A DNA stretch of 64,000 bases from Nocardia niigatensis NBRC 100131 (GCF_000308655.1 NZ_BAGC01000038.1:1-64000); one strand, 5' to 3'. Shown: positions 44,602-56,465, numbered from the stretch's first letter. Made by a program: numbers and translations. Notes: generated by a model from the letters alone, not told the origin.

Positions 44602-45803
44602 TCAGACGCCGACAACGGCGAGCTCGGCCTCGATGGCCGCCTCGAGCCGCTCCCGGACCTCGGGGACCGTGATCTTCTGAATGATCTCGAAGAAGAAGCC
44701 GCGCACGACCAGACGCCGCGCCGCCTCCTCGCTGATACCGCGCGAGCGCAGGTAGAACAGCTGCTCGTCATCGAAACGCCCAGTGGCCGAGGCATGTCCG
44801 GCGCCGACGATCTCGCCGGTCTCGATCTCCAGGTTCGGCACCGAGTCGGCGCGCGCGCCATCGGTGAGCACCAGGTTGCGGTTGGCCTCGTAGGTGTCGG
44901 TGCCCTCGGCCGCCGCGCGAATGAGCACGTCGCCCACCCACACGGTGCGCGCGTCCGGCTTGCTGGAGGACGGATCGCCCTGCAGCGCACCCTTGTACAG
45001 CACGTTCGACTTGCAGTGGGGCACCCCGTGATCGATCAGCAGGCGCTGTTCGAAGTGCTGGCCGTCATCGGCGAAGTACACGCCGAGCAGCTCGGCGTCG
45101 CCGCCCGGACCGTCGTAGCGGACGGTTGCGGTCAGGCGCACCAGATCGCCACCGAGGGTGACATTGGCGTGCCGCAGGGTGGCGTCCCGCCCCAGCTTGG
45201 CGTGGTGCGCGGTCGCGTGCACGGCGTCGTCGGCCCAGTCCTGGATGACGGTGACATTCAGCTTGGCGCTGTCGCCGAGCACGAATTCCACGTTCTCCGC
45301 ATAGGTTCCGCTGCCGCGCTGATCGACGACCACGTTCGCGTGGGCGAAGTTGCCCAGTCGGATCTGGGTGTGCCCATAGGCGGTCTTGCCCTCACCCGGA
45401 CCCGTGATGGTGACGACGACCGGTTCGGCCACTTCGGTTTCCGCGCCGATCGACACGATGGTCGCGTGCTCGAAACCCGAGTACGCCTGCGCGGCAACGC
45501 GATCGGTGGGGGCACCGGCGACACCGAGGCGAGCGTCGTCACGGCCGACGGTCTCCACCGTCACGCCCTCGACAGCGTTCGCCTCGACGACGGCCCGGCC
45601 GTCGCGAATGGCGGTGCCGTCGTGCAAGCCACGCAGGCGACGCATCGGGGTGAAGCGCCACACCTCGTCATGCGCGGACGGCACTTCGAAGGCGTTCACG
45701 TCGAAGGACGCAAAAACCTCACCCTTGTTGATCGCCGGGCTCTTCCCGTGGTTCGCTTCGCTCACGCGGCCCTCGGCGGCAACGGCAACATTCTCGACCG
45801 TCA

Positions 45804-45804
<1 letters not shown>
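44602..45804 (-). CDS. sufD: SufD Fe-S assembly scaffold protein
   Basis: 400-aa SufD. The beta-helical core and C-terminal block (LNVTVIQDWADDAVHATAHH, GHASATGRFDDEQLFYLRSR and GISEEAARRLVVRGFFFEII) are clear. It pairs with SufB on SufC to form the SufBCD complex. Its ATG shares one base with the sufB stop, so the two are coupled. Confidence 0.93.
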
Positions 45805-47236
<1,432 letters not shown>

Positions 47237-47240
<4 letters not shown>

Positions 47241-48079
47241 TCGGCACTCCTTCCGGAGTCATGTGTAGAAGTCGTTGCGGGCTGTGCAACGGGGGTCGAT
47301 GCGGAGTTCTGCTGGGCGGTATTCGATTTGGGGGGCGCTGCCACGAGCGGGACGTGCGTGGTGCAGGCGCAGTCGCCGTTGGCGATGGTCGCCAGGCGCT
47401 GCACATGCGTTCCGAGAATCTCCCGGAAGGCCTCGAGCTCGGCCGCGCACAGCTCCGGGAACTCCTCGGCCACATGCGAGACCGGGCAGTGGTGCTGGCA
47501 GATCTGCACGCCCGCACCGACTTTCCGGGTCGAGGCCGCGAATCCGGCGTCGGTGAACGCTTCCGCGATCTCCTCGGCCTTGGCCTCGGTCTCGGCCGGG
47601 GCGTGCCCGGCGAGCTCGCCGACCCCGGAGACGATCGTCGCCACCCGCTTGCGCGCGAACTCGGTGATGGCCTGATCCCCGCCGATCTCCCGCAGCTGCC
47701 GCATGGCGGCTCCGGCGAGGTCATCGTAGGCGTGCCCCAGGCGGCCACGGCCGGTGGCCGTCAGCTGGAACTGCTTGGCGGGACGACCGCGGCCCTTCTG
47801 CTGCCACGGCGCGGACCGCGTCGCGCGGGCCTCGCCCGATTCGATGAGCGCGTCCAGATGCCGGCGCACGCCCGCGGGGCTCAGCCCCAGGCGTTCACCG
47901 ATGGCGGTCGCGGTGATCGGACCCTCTTCCAGCAGCAGCTTGATGACCGCTTCCCGGGTGTGGCCCTCACCCGCCGGCCCGGGCACGACAACGGACCGGG
48001 CACCGTCGTGTTGGTGCCCGGCCTGTTCCGCGTTCCGCAAACCCACGGTTTTCACAACATCAGTGTGACGGAATTCCAT
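47237..48079 (-). CDS. sufR: SufR Fe-S-sensing repressor of the suf operon
   Basis: Up to 280-aa SufR (Rv1460-like). The winged helix contains [20 protein letters not shown] and [15 protein letters not shown]. Cluster-ligand Cys are in [20 protein letters not shown] plus a later CACTTH. With a cluster bound, SufR represses suf; on iron or redox stress it lets go. The operator-like site at 48052-48066 falls within the first 10 codons if translation starts at 48079, so the true start may be GTG 48046 or later. The gene leads the operon and is coupled to sufB by ATGA. Confidence 0.92.
48052..48066 (-). promoter_or_regulatory. SufR operator
   Basis: On the reverse strand the site reads ACACT-GATGT-TGTGA, matching the ACACT-N5-TGTGA motif that I recall for mycobacterial SufR. 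It precedes or overlaps the sufR start, the expected place for autoregulation and control of the whole operon. Confidence 0.7.
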
Positions 48080-48210
48080 TCCCCGATCCAGTAAGGGTCA
48101 CCTGACCTGAATTTCGCGACCTGGGGCGATGGGGTCGCGTGTGATCCGGGCCACCCTGAATATCCGGGCGATTCGGAAATTCGGGCCGGTCATGGCGGGT
48201 TTCCGAAGTC

Positions 48211-49053
48211 GTGAACAGTGTGCTCGTGGTGGGTGCGACGGGAAATGTCGGCCGGCAGGTAGTGGCCCGATTGGCCGAGACAGGGGTCCGGACGAGAGCG
48301 CTGGCTCGCGATCCGGAGACCGCCGGTCTGCCGTCCGGCGTCGAGGTGGTGGCCGGGGATCTGAGCGATCCGGACTCCCTCGCGGCGGCCGCGGACGGGG
48401 TCGAATCGGTGTTCCTGGTGTGGCCGTTCCATGGGACGGAGGGCGCGGCACGGGTATTGAAGGTGCTGAGCGAGCACGTTCAGCGGGTCGTGTATCTGTC
48501 GTCCACGACGGTGAACGATCAAGGGCCGCAATCGGATCTGATTCCGCAGCGCCATGCCGAGATGGAGGCGCTCGTCGAGGCGTCCGGGCTGCCGTGGACC
48601 ATCCTGCGCGCGGACGCCATCGCCTCCAACGCGCTGGGGTGGGCGGGGCAGATTCGCGCCGGTGACGTGGTGCGCGGTACCGGGGTCGCGCCGACCGCGG
48701 TGGTGCACGAGGGCGATATCGCGGCCGTCGCGGTGCGACTGCTCACCGATCATTCGCACACTTGGCGGAAATACCTGGTGACCGGGCCGCGAGTGGTCGG
48801 GCGGTCCGATCAGGTCGCGGCGATCGGCGACGCCCTGGGGCGTTCGCTGCGGTTCGAGGCGCTGCCGCTGGGCGTGGCACGGGAGTCGATGGTCGCGGCC
48901 GGACTGCCGGCGTCGCTGATCGAAACCTTGCTGTCGATGGCCGAGTTCCGGCCGCCCTCGGATCTGGTCACCACGGTCGTGGCCGACCTCACCGGGCGGC
49001 CGGCGCGGGATGTCCGGGACTGGGCCGCCGAGCATGTGGCCGAATTCCGGTAG
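48211..49053 (+). CDS. NmrA-like NAD(P)-binding protein
   Basis: 280-aa atypical SDR of the NmrA/HSCARG group. The cofactor motif is [20 protein letters not shown] near residues 4-23. Further marks are [10 protein letters not shown] and the substrate-side [15 protein letters not shown]. The catalytic Tyr-x3-Lys is not evident, so it could be a redox sensor or isoflavone reductase-like reductase. It starts at GTG 48211, divergent from sufR, and is the first gene of the accessory segment before mptB. Confidence 0.82.
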   Translation: MNSVLVVGATGNVGRQVVARLAETGVRTRALARDPETAGLPSGVEVVAGDLSDPDSLAAAADGVESVFLVWPFHGTEGAARVLKVLSEHVQRVVYLSSTTVNDQGPQSDLIPQRHAEMEALVEASGLPWTILRADAIASNALGWAGQIRAGDVVRGTGVAPTAVVHEGDIAAVAVRLLTDHSHTWRKYLVTGPRVVGRSDQVAAIGDALGRSLRFEALPLGVARESMVAAGLPASLIETLLSMAEFRPPSDLVTTVVADLTGRPARDVRDWAAEHVAEFR

Positions 49054-49187
49054 CCGATCGGTCGCCCACCCGGCAATGTACGGGCCGCGGGCATAAGTTC
49101 GATGCCAATCGAATTGTCATGGAAGGTGGGTGTCGCAGCGCCCGCCCCACAGACCACGATCGCCGATCCACGAAAGCCGGTGCCAGC

Positions 49188-50195
49188 ATGCCCGTCGCAC
49201 TGTCCCTTCTCGATCTCGCCGCCATCGCGCCCGGCCAGACCGCACGCGACAGCTTCCACAACAGCGTCGCGCTGGCACAGGCGGCGGAGCGCAGCGGGTA
49301 TCAGCGGGTCTGGTACGCCGAGCACCACAACATGGGGTCGATCGCGTCCAGCGCGACCAGCGTGCTCATCGGATACGTGGCGGCGCACACCGACTCGATC
49401 CGGCTGGGCGCGGGCGGGATCATGCTGCCCAATCACTCGCCGCTGGTGATCGCCGAGCAGTTCGGCACCCTGGAATCGCTGTTCCCGGATCGCATCGATC
49501 TCGGGCTGGGCCGCGCGCCGGGCAGCGACCAGGAGACCATGCGGGCATTGCGCCGCAATCCGTCCTCGGCGGACACCTTCCCGCAGGACGTGCTGGAGTT
49601 GCAGGGATACCTGACCGGAAACTCGCGGATCCCGGGAGTGAAGGCCGTACCGCGAGCGGAAGGCGTTGTGCCGCTCTACATTCTGGGGTCGTCGCTGTTC
49701 GGCGCGCAGCTGGCCGCGCACCTGGGTCTGCCGTATGCCTTCGCCTCGCACTTCGCGCCGGACTCGCTGCACGAGGCCGTGCGCGAGTACCGAGACCGCT
49801 TCAAGCCCTCGGAGCAGCTGGCCGAGCCCTATGTGATCGCCGGGGTCAATGTGTTCGCGGCCCAAGACCATGCGCAGGCCGAGGAGCAGAAGACCGTCTC
49901 CTACCGGCAGCGCACGCGCGCGTTCATCAAGCGCGGCGCGGCCGGCATGGAGTTCTCCGATGAGGAGATCGATGCCTTCCTGGCCTCGCCCAACGGCCGG
50001 CACCTGGCCAGAATGACCACGTACACGGCTGTGGGGACGCCCGCCGAAGTTGTTGCGTACCTGGAGGATTTCGCCGCCGATATCCGGGCCGACGAGCTCA
50101 TCACCGCGCATCATGCCCAGAACGTCGACGACCGGGTGCGCTCGATCGAGCTGACCGGCGCGGCGATGGGCACACGCGAATCCGTCACGCGCTGA
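49188..50195 (+). CDS. LLM-class flavin-dependent oxidoreductase
   Basis: 335-aa luciferase-like monooxygenase of the alkanal-monooxygenase group. Typical segments are [60 protein letters not shown] and the flavin-site [14 protein letters not shown]. It uses FMNH2 or F420; the GRAPG segment and overall type suit FMN. ATG 49188 follows no strong site. It stands alone. The substrate is unknown. Confidence 0.88.
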   Translation: MPVALSLLDLAAIAPGQTARDSFHNSVALAQAAERSGYQRVWYAEHHNMGSIASSATSVLIGYVAAHTDSIRLGAGGIMLPNHSPLVIAEQFGTLESLFPDRIDLGLGRAPGSDQETMRALRRNPSSADTFPQDVLELQGYLTGNSRIPGVKAVPRAEGVVPLYILGSSLFGAQLAAHLGLPYAFASHFAPDSLHEAVREYRDRFKPSEQLAEPYVIAGVNVFAAQDHAQAEEQKTVSYRQRTRAFIKRGAAGMEFSDEEIDAFLASPNGRHLARMTTYTAVGTPAEVVAYLEDFAADIRADELITAHHAQNVDDRVRSIELTGAAMGTRESVTR

Positions 50196-50198
50196 GAA

Positions 50199-50402
50199 CT
50201 ATCCGACCGATCTCCACCGGCGCAGATCACCTTCGACGACCTGCCACCGGAGCGCCATCGCGGTCGCGGCGAGGAGAGCCGGCGTGAGCCGGACGTAGGC
50301 GTTGTGCATGGCCGTCAGCGGCACGAACAGCAGCGCCGCGAACGGGGCGTGGACGAGCCCCCAGCCCGCGCGCGCATGCCCGCGCAACGGTGTGTCGTAC
50401 AC
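50199..50402 (-). CDS. possible small membrane protein or fragment
   Basis: 67-aa frame with two hydrophobic segments (LVHAPFAALLFVPLTA and LTPALLAATAMALRW). It ends three bases after the LLM gene stop, on the opposite strand. No strong ribosome site or family match, so it may be a fragment of a larger membrane protein. Confidence 0.35.
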   Translation of the reverse strand: MYDTPLRGHARAGWGLVHAPFAALLFVPLTAMHNAYVRLTPALLAATAMALRWQVVEGDLRRWRSVG

Positions 50403-50454
50403 CTGAATTTCGGGCGCTTGTGTTTCAGATTCTGGCCTGGGCGCGTGCGCGGAT

Positions 50455-51024
50455 CTAATCGTGGAAGGGATCGGTGTCCTGACCGGGGAGCCAGGACCGG
50501 CCCGCCTCGGTCCAGCCGTTGGCCTTGATCATCTTCTTGGCGGCGCGCTTATTGCGGCCGATGAGGCGGTCCAGGTAGAGGTGGCCGAGTAGGTGGTCGG
50601 TCTCGTGCTGCAGGCAGCGGGCCAGATAGCCGGTGCCGGCGACGGAGACGGGCTGGTTGTGGATGTCGACGCCCGTCACCTCGGCCCAGTCGGCGCGTCC
50701 GGTCGGGAACCACTCCCCCGGCACCGAGAGGCAGCCCTCGGCATTGCTGTCGGGATCGGGCATGGTCTCGGGGATCTCGGAGGTCTCGATGCTCGGATTG
50801 ATGACGTACCCGCGCTGACGGCCGTCGGCGGTGACCAGGTCGTAGACGAAAACCGCTCGGGGATCGCCGATCTGGTTGGCCGCCAGGCCCGCACCCCGGG
50901 CCGCGGTGTTCGTCTCGAACAGGTCCTCGACGAAAGCGGCCAGCTCCGCGTCGAATTCGGTGACGGGCACGGCCGGGGTGGACAGTCTGGGGTCACCGGC
51001 GATGAGGATCGGTCGAACAGCCAT
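50455..51024 (-). CDS. def: peptide deformylase
   Basis: 189-aa polypeptide deformylase with all three motifs: [10 protein letters not shown] (motif 1), EGCLSVPG (motif 2, metal Cys) and [10 protein letters not shown] (motif 3, metal His and Glu). It removes formyl from the N-terminal Met of new proteins. A C-terminal extension ([19 protein letters not shown]) is common in nocardial copies. A second deformylase is probable elsewhere, because it is not next to fmt. Confidence 0.92.
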   Translation of the reverse strand: MAVRPILIAGDPRLSTPAVPVTEFDAELAAFVEDLFETNTAARGAGLAANQIGDPRAVFVYDLVTADGRQRGYVINPSIETSEIPETMPDPDSNAEGCLSVPGEWFPTGRADWAEVTGVDIHNQPVSVAGTGYLARCLQHETDHLLGHLYLDRLIGRNKRAAKKMIKANGWTEAGRSWLPGQDTDPFHD

Positions 51025-51071
51025 GCCCTATTTCTCTCAGAAGCAGGACGGACGGTTTCCGCCGGGGTCCG

Positions 51072-51480
51072 CTACGGCCGTGGAATATTGCGCATATTGC
51101 TGCGGGCCAGCTCGATCATGCGGCCGACGCCACCGGCCAGCACGATCTTGCCCGCCGCCAGCGCGAAACCTTGACCTGCGCGGCGTCGATCCGGGGCGGG
51201 AGGGACAGGTCGGGTCGGTCACGACGTCGACCAGCATGGGTCCGGGCTCGGCGAACGCCTCGGCCGGCGCGGTCGCACCTCCGACGGGCGGGTGACCCGT
51301 AGCGACGGAATACCCACGGCCGACGCGATATCGGCGTAGTTCACCGGTTCCTGATCGGTGCCGTAGTCGGGCAGGCCGCTCATGCCGACGTCGTACGGGT
51401 TGTCGAACTGGATCCATTCCTTGCCGCCGAGCGCGTGGCCGATCGGGGCGTGCAGGCGCTCGCTGCACCCCGGCGGCGAC
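51072..51480 (-). pseudogene. relic of a PoxB-type thiamine-diphosphate enzyme
   Basis: The reverse strand holds, in three frames, pieces of pyruvate oxidase/dehydrogenase (quinone): HAPIGHALGGKEWIQFDNPY, NYADIASAVGIPSLRVTRPS, MLVDVVTDPTCPSRP and the end FALAAGKIVLAGGVGRMIEL-ARSN-stop. Large parts between these are gone. The order is preserved, so the gene decayed in place by several deletions and shifts. Confidence 0.65.
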
Positions 51481-51490
51481 GAGAGCGGGC

Positions 51491-51574
51491 GAACGCATCG
51501 TCCGGATCGAAGTGCACGCCGACCCGGAAACGCTGGCGCGGCTGTGGCTTTCGGTGCCGGACTTCAGCGCGTAG
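51491..51574 (+). pseudogene. possible 3' fragment of an ECF sigma factor
   Basis: 27 codons, ERIVRIEVHADPETLARLWL then SVPDFSA-stop, resemble the last residues of SigJ/ECF41-like sigma factors (RI..V.DP..L..L). It starts abruptly at the poxB relic and ends inside the alcohol dehydrogenase 3' end. The assignment is tentative. Confidence 0.3.
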
Positions 51575-52583
51575 CGACCAGTTTGACCGGGGCCTCCAGC
51601 AGGGCGTCGATCGAATCCTCCCAGGCCACCGTGCGCGTGGTCACGATGCTCGGGTCGAAGCGCTCGGCGGCCACCAGCTCCAGGATGTGCGGGATCGACG
51701 GGCGTGCGTGCGCGCGACCGGTGTGGAAAGTGCAGCAGCGCGAATACATTTCGAGCATGGGCAGCGCGACTTCCTGGGTCTGGACGCTGACGCTGGTGCA
51801 GAAACCGTCATTGGCGGTGGCGCGGATGGCGGCCACCAGAGCGCCGGCGCCGCCCGCGGCTTCGACGGTGACCGGGAACCGGCCGACGCGCTCGGCCGGC
51901 CTGCCCTCGATGGGCTCCGCGCCGAGTTCGGCTGCGATGGCGAGCCTTTCGGGGTCGGTATCGAGGTAGACGGCGCGGGCCGAGCCGAGCGCCACCGCGA
52001 GACCGGCGGCGTACAGGCCGATCGACGGTGCGGCCGGACCGCTCAGAACGAGCACTTCCGCGCCGGGCCGGTCGGCCAGCTGCGGGGCGACCGAGCGATA
52101 CGCGTCGGCGATATTGTCGCTGGCGCTGGCGACCGCGGCCGGATCCACACCGGCGGGCAGCGGGACCAGCATGGCGTCGGCGTGTGGGATGCGAACCAGG
52201 TCCGACCACAGACCACCCCAGGTCAGGCCACCCATCCGGCCGAGACCGAAGCTGGACATGAACGGGTGGGCGGTGCAGCCGCCGGTGTGGCCGCGACGGC
52301 AGGAATCGCAGGCGCCACAGGAGATCTGGAACGGGATCACCACCCGGTCGCCGGGACGGACGGTGGTGACCTCATTACCGACCGCCACCACCTCCCCCAC
52401 CCCTTCGTGACCGAAGGGGTACGGGCCCGCGAGGGGAAAGCGGCCCTGCAGGACAGCGGGGTCGATATCGCAGGTGGCCACCGCTATGGGGCGGACCAGG
52501 GCCTGATCACGGGCGTCGAGGGTGGGTTCGGCGGTGTCTTCCCAGTGCAGAGCATTCGGACCGTCGAGCACGAGTCGCTTCAT
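51564..52583 (-). CDS. zinc-binding alcohol dehydrogenase
   Basis: 339-aa medium-chain dehydrogenase. Catalytic zinc region: ATCDIDPAVLQG and PFGHEGVGEVVAVGNEVTTV. Structural zinc Cys set: ISCGACDSCRRGHTGGC. The Rossmann domain lacks a perfect GxGxxG (SGPAAPSIGLYAAGLAVALG), so cofactor preference is unclear. ATG 52583 lies 40 bases downstream of the tetR stop. A palindromic site in the gap suggests repression by that TetR. Confidence 0.87.
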   Translation of the reverse strand: MKRLVLDGPNALHWEDTAEPTLDARDQALVRPIAVATCDIDPAVLQGRFPLAGPYPFGHEGVGEVVAVGNEVTTVRPGDRVVIPFQISCGACDSCRRGHTGGCTAHPFMSSFGLGRMGGLTWGGLWSDLVRIPHADAMLVPLPAGVDPAAVASASDNIADAYRSVAPQLADRPGAEVLVLSGPAAPSIGLYAAGLAVALGSARAVYLDTDPERLAIAAELGAEPIEGRPAERVGRFPVTVEAAGGAGALVAAIRATANDGFCTSVSVQTQEVALPMLEMYSRCCTFHTGRAHARPSIPHILELVAAERFDPSIVTTRTVAWEDSIDALLEAPVKLVATR

Positions 52584-52598
52584 GACTCGATCGTCACT

Positions 52599-52608
52599 AG
52601 AACGTTCT
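52599..52608. promoter_or_regulatory. palindromic TetR-type operator
   Basis: AGAACGTTCT is a perfect 10-bp palindrome in the gap between tetR (stop 52624) and the alcohol dehydrogenase start (52583). LmrA/YxaF-like TetR proteins bind AGACCG-CGGTCT-type sites, so this fits as its operator for the dehydrogenase. Confidence 0.45.
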
Positions 52609-52623
52609 TTCCAGTCAACCCTC

Positions 52624-53217
52624 TCAGGGTGAATTCGACTCGGCGGCATCGACTTCCGCCAGACTCATCCGGATCAATCGCGCCATGGCCGTCGACACCG
52701 TGTGGAGCGGCGCGTCGGTGCGGCGCACCCGGGCCAGGATGGTCGCGCCCTCGTAGGCTGCGACCACCGTGGTGGCCAGATCACGCGCCTCTCCCGGTTC
52801 CAGGCCCATCTCGGTGAGCAGCTCGGCGAAACCGTGCGTCATGGCTTCGAAGGCCGATACGCAGGCGGAGCGCACGGCGTCGACGTCACTGCCGCCGTCC
52901 AGGGCGGGCGTGCCGACCGGGCAGCCGGCGGCCCAGTCGGTCTCGGCCAATTTGGTGGCCATGAAGTCGAACAGCGTTGCCGCCGTACCGAACACATCGC
53001 CGGGAGCCTGCCGGATCATGCGCCCCACCAGCACGCCGGTGCCGGTGATGGCCGAGACCGCGATCTCCTCCTTGCCGCCCGGAAAGTGGTGGTAGATCGA
53101 CCCGTACGGCAGCCCCGCCGCCTCGCTCAACTTCTTCAGCCCGAATCCGTGGTAGCCGTGCCGGGCGAGCAGCCCGGCCGCAGCCACCTCGATTCGCCGT
53201 TTCGAATCGGACACCAT
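52624..53217 (-). CDS. TetR-family regulator (LmrA/YxaF-like)
   Basis: 197-aa TetR. The HTH is LLARHGYHGFGLKKLSEAAG with LPYGSIYHHFPGGKEEIAVS; the C-terminal domain (AAGCPVGTPALDGGSDVDAV) is typical of the LmrA/YxaF subgroup. ATG 53217 gives a complete N-terminus. It likely represses the downstream alcohol dehydrogenase through the palindrome between them. The ligand is unknown. Confidence 0.9.
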   Translation of the reverse strand: MVSDSKRRIEVAAAGLLARHGYHGFGLKKLSEAAGLPYGSIYHHFPGGKEEIAVSAITGTGVLVGRMIRQAPGDVFGTAATLFDFMATKLAETDWAAGCPVGTPALDGGSDVDAVRSACVSAFEAMTHGFAELLTEMGLEPGEARDLATTVVAAYEGATILARVRRTDAPLHTVSTAMARLIRMSLAEVDAAESNSP

Positions 53218-53276
53218 TCATCCAGAGTATGAGCGGGGTCCGACAGGGACAGCGCGAATCATGCTCGCGCAGTGGA

Positions 53277-53672
53277 TCAACCGAGCGCCGCGATGGCGGC
53301 ACTGAGCTTCTCGGTCGCGGAGTCGGCGACCTCTCGCAGCGCCGGATCGCCCGCGACCTGCACCATCACGTCCGGATTCATGGCCTCCACGATCACCGTG
53401 CCGGCGTCCGAACGATCGGTGCGCACAACCACATTGCACGGCAGCAGCAGGCCGATCTGACGGTCCACGCCGAGGGCGGCGTGCGCCAGCGACGGATTAC
53501 AGGCGCCCAGGATGAGGTAGTTTTCCATGTCCGCGTCCAGCTTCTGCTTCATGGTCGCGGTCACGTCGATCTCGGTGAGCACGCCGAAACCCTGATCGGA
53601 CAGTGCCTTCCGGGTCCGTTCCACCGCGTCGGCGAAATCTGTGCGCAGAGTAGCGGAGAGTGCGAGGCTCAT
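53277..53672 (-). CDS. DUF302-family protein
   Basis: 131-aa DUF302 protein: FADAVERTRKALSDQGFGVL, YLILGACNPSLAHAALGVD and GLLLPCNVVVRTDRSDAGTV. Both conserved Cys are present. DUF302 proteins often occur with CstR-like repressors and sulfur-handling genes and are thought to bind a ligand or sulfur species. ATG 53672 shares a base with the DUF2892 stop. It is the third gene of the csoR-type operon. Confidence 0.85.
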   Translation of the reverse strand: MSLALSATLRTDFADAVERTRKALSDQGFGVLTEIDVTATMKQKLDADMENYLILGACNPSLAHAALGVDRQIGLLLPCNVVVRTDRSDAGTVIVEAMNPDVMVQVAGDPALREVADSATEKLSAAIAALG

Positions 53673-53911
53673 CACGAATTCCTTTCCGTTGCGGGGCAGC
53701 CGGTTCGGGGCACGCCCAGGCGTTGCAGGATGAGGGTCACCGGACACCAGCCGGCGATCCCGTAGAGCAGCAGGTTGGCCGCCACGAAGGTGGTCAGCAG
53801 CAGCCACCAGGTCGAGAACGCGAGCACCAGCGCGAGGCTGAGCAGCACCATGGTGCCGGCCAGAACCGGCACGATGCGGTCGATGGACAAGCGGCGGATC
53901 GCGGTCGTCAT
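53672..53911 (-). CDS. DUF2892-family inner-membrane protein
   Basis: 79-aa protein with two transmembrane helices (IVPVLAGTMVLLSLALVLAF, LLLTTFVAANLLLYGIAGWC) and the family ending GWCPVTLILQRLG. It corresponds to the membrane part of YgaP-like rhodanese proteins, which handle sulfane sulfur; the rhodanese domain itself is absent. Coupled to DUF302 and 21 bases after csoR. Confidence 0.85.
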   Translation of the reverse strand: MTTAIRRLSIDRIVPVLAGTMVLLSLALVLAFSTWWLLLTTFVAANLLLYGIAGWCPVTLILQRLGVPRTGCPATERNS

Positions 53912-53932
53912 GAATTCCTTTCGGTCCCGGCG

Positions 53933-54298
<366 letters not shown>

Positions 54299-56452
54299 TC
54301 AGTGCGCGAAGCTGATGTCCGGCAGCACCTTGCGCAGCCAGCGCGGCGACCACCAGGCAGCATGCCCGGTCAGGCGCAGCAGCACCGGCAGCAGGATCAG
54401 GCGGATCAGCACCGCGTCCAGCAGGACGGCGACACCGAGAATGATGCCCATCTCCTTCGGCGGCAGCGGATCGGCCAGGGCGAAGGTGAAGAACACCGCC
54501 ACCATGACCGCCGCGGCAGCCGCGATCACCCGGCCCGAGTGGGCGACGCCGTCGATATGGGCGACAGCGGGATCACCGGAACGTTCGTAGTGCTCCTTGG
54601 CGGTGGCCAGCAGGAAGACCGTGTAGTCCATCGCGATCGCGAAGATCATGGCGAAGAAGAACACCGGCCCCCAGCCGTCGAGGAAGCCCTGTGGCGTGAA
54701 GCCGAGCAGGCTCGCGCCGTGGCCATCCTGGAACACCAGTTTGGCCACACCGAACGCCGCCGCCGTGGACAGCAGGCTGACCACCGTTCCGAGCACCGCG
54801 ATGAGCGGGGCCTGCAGCGCAACCAGCAAGAGCAGGAAACCCAGCGCCAGGATGACGCCCACGATGATCGGGAGATAGTGGTTCAGCGCCGCCTGCAGAT
54901 CGAGATTCTCCGCCGCCGCGCCGCCGGCCAGCGCACCTTCGGGCAGGTCGTGTCGCAGAGTGTCGAGGATCGTGCCCATCGACGGATCGGAGGGATCCAC
55001 TGCGGGCATGGCCTGCATCATCACCCATCCACTGCCGTCGGGGGCCGCCTGGGGCGGAGTGACCGCGGCGATGCCCTCGGTCGCCCGGGCCGCGGCCGCC
55101 GCCTGATCACCCACCGCAGCGGGTGCGACGATCTGCACCATACCTGGTGCGCCCGTTCCGAATTCGCGTTGCACGAGCTCGTAGCCCTGGCGCACCGCCG
55201 CGTCCTGGGGCACCACGTTGATCGACGGCATCGCGACCTTCAGCCCGAACACCGGGATCGCCAGGCCGATCAGCACGATCAGCGCGCCGATGGCGAATGG
55301 CCACGGTCGCCGCTGCTGCAGCTCGCCCCAGGCCGCGAAGCGCGGTGAGCGATGCGGCTGGCGAGCGACATGGGGCAACGACACCGCATCGACCTTGCGA
55401 CCCAGCTTGCCTAGCGTCGCGGGCAGCAGCGTCAGAGTGGACAGCAGCACGAACGACACCGCGAACATGATGCCGACGGCCATGGTCCGCACCGCCGGGG
55501 CAGGGACGATGAGCACCGCCGACAGACTGACCAGCACGGTCAGGCCCGACAACAGCACGGCTTTGCCGGCGGTGTCCATGGTTTCGGCGACCGCCGCCCG
55601 CGCATCACCGGACTTGCGAATCGCGTCACGGAAGCGCGAAACCAGGAACAGCGCGTAATCGATGCCCAGCGCCAGCGCGAACATCATCGCGAAGTTCATG
55701 GCCCACACCGAGATCGGCGTGAGGTGGTTGAGCAGCACCAGGCCACCCGCCGAGGCGATCAGACCGGTGAGGGTCAGCAGCAACGGCAATCCGGCCGCGA
55801 CCAGCGACCCGAAGGCCAGCACCATGATCGCGAGAGTGACCGGCCAGGAGAACATCTCGGCCTTCATCATGGCCTCGTGGTTGGCCTTGTTGAAGTCGCT
55901 CCACAGGGCGGAAGCGCCGGTCGGATAGACCTCGAAGCCGTCGGACGAGAGCGCCTTCAGCTGGGGTCCGACGTCGGTGACGGCGGCGACCATGTCGTCG
56001 GTGCTCGCGTTCGCGCCCGCCAGCAGGATGCCGGTGTGGCCGTCGCGGCTGACGGTCTGGCCGGGCACGGGAGCGACGAGCGCACCGAATCGGCTGTCCT
56101 GCTGCAGGATTCCACTGATCTCGTCGATCAATCGCTGAGCCTTCGGACTGTCGATGGTGGCGTCGCCGGAGTGGATCACCACCTGCACCGCGGCCGCCGA
56201 GTTACCGCCGAAGTGCTCCTGCGCGACCTCGCGGGTCTGTACCGATTCCGATCCGTTGGCCTGCCATCCGGCGCCGGCGAGTGAATCGAACACTGTGGGC
56301 GCGGCCGCGCCCAGCGCCACCGCGACGATCAGCCAGAAGCCGAACACCCAGCGGGCGCGATCGGCCATGAGGGCCCCGAGACGGCCCAGGAGACCGCCGG
56401 GGGCGGCCGTGATCTGTGAAGCGTCGGCGACGCCGACAGTAAGACTTCGCAT
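54299..56452 (-). CDS. MmpL/RND-superfamily transporter
   Basis: 717-aa MmpL-type RND exporter with 11-12 transmembrane helices in two halves. Marks include the first helix WVFGFWLIVAVALGAAAPTV, the proton-relay Asp-Tyr pair in ALGIDYALFLVSRFRDAIRK and its second copy in IAMDYTVFLLATAKEHYERS, and large periplasmic loops. It moves lipids or hydrophobic compounds across the membrane by proton force. ATG 56452 has GGAAG; ATG 56467 would overlap an operator. It is flanked by csoR-type operators, which implies induction by the same thiol/sulfur or metal signal. Confidence 0.9.
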   Translation of the reverse strand: MRSLTVGVADASQITAAPGGLLGRLGALMADRARWVFGFWLIVAVALGAAAPTVFDSLAGAGWQANGSESVQTREVAQEHFGGNSAAAVQVVIHSGDATIDSPKAQRLIDEISGILQQDSRFGALVAPVPGQTVSRDGHTGILLAGANASTDDMVAAVTDVGPQLKALSSDGFEVYPTGASALWSDFNKANHEAMMKAEMFSWPVTLAIMVLAFGSLVAAGLPLLLTLTGLIASAGGLVLLNHLTPISVWAMNFAMMFALALGIDYALFLVSRFRDAIRKSGDARAAVAETMDTAGKAVLLSGLTVLVSLSAVLIVPAPAVRTMAVGIMFAVSFVLLSTLTLLPATLGKLGRKVDAVSLPHVARQPHRSPRFAAWGELQQRRPWPFAIGALIVLIGLAIPVFGLKVAMPSINVVPQDAAVRQGYELVQREFGTGAPGMVQIVAPAAVGDQAAAAARATEGIAAVTPPQAAPDGSGWVMMQAMPAVDPSDPSMGTILDTLRHDLPEGALAGGAAAENLDLQAALNHYLPIIVGVILALGFLLLLVALQAPLIAVLGTVVSLLSTAAAFGVAKLVFQDGHGASLLGFTPQGFLDGWGPVFFFAMIFAIAMDYTVFLLATAKEHYERSGDPAVAHIDGVAHSGRVIAAAAAVMVAVFFTFALADPLPPKEMGIILGVAVLLDAVLIRLILLPVLLRLTGHAAWWSPRWLRKVLPDISFAH

Positions 56453-56465
56453 ATTACTTCCTTCC

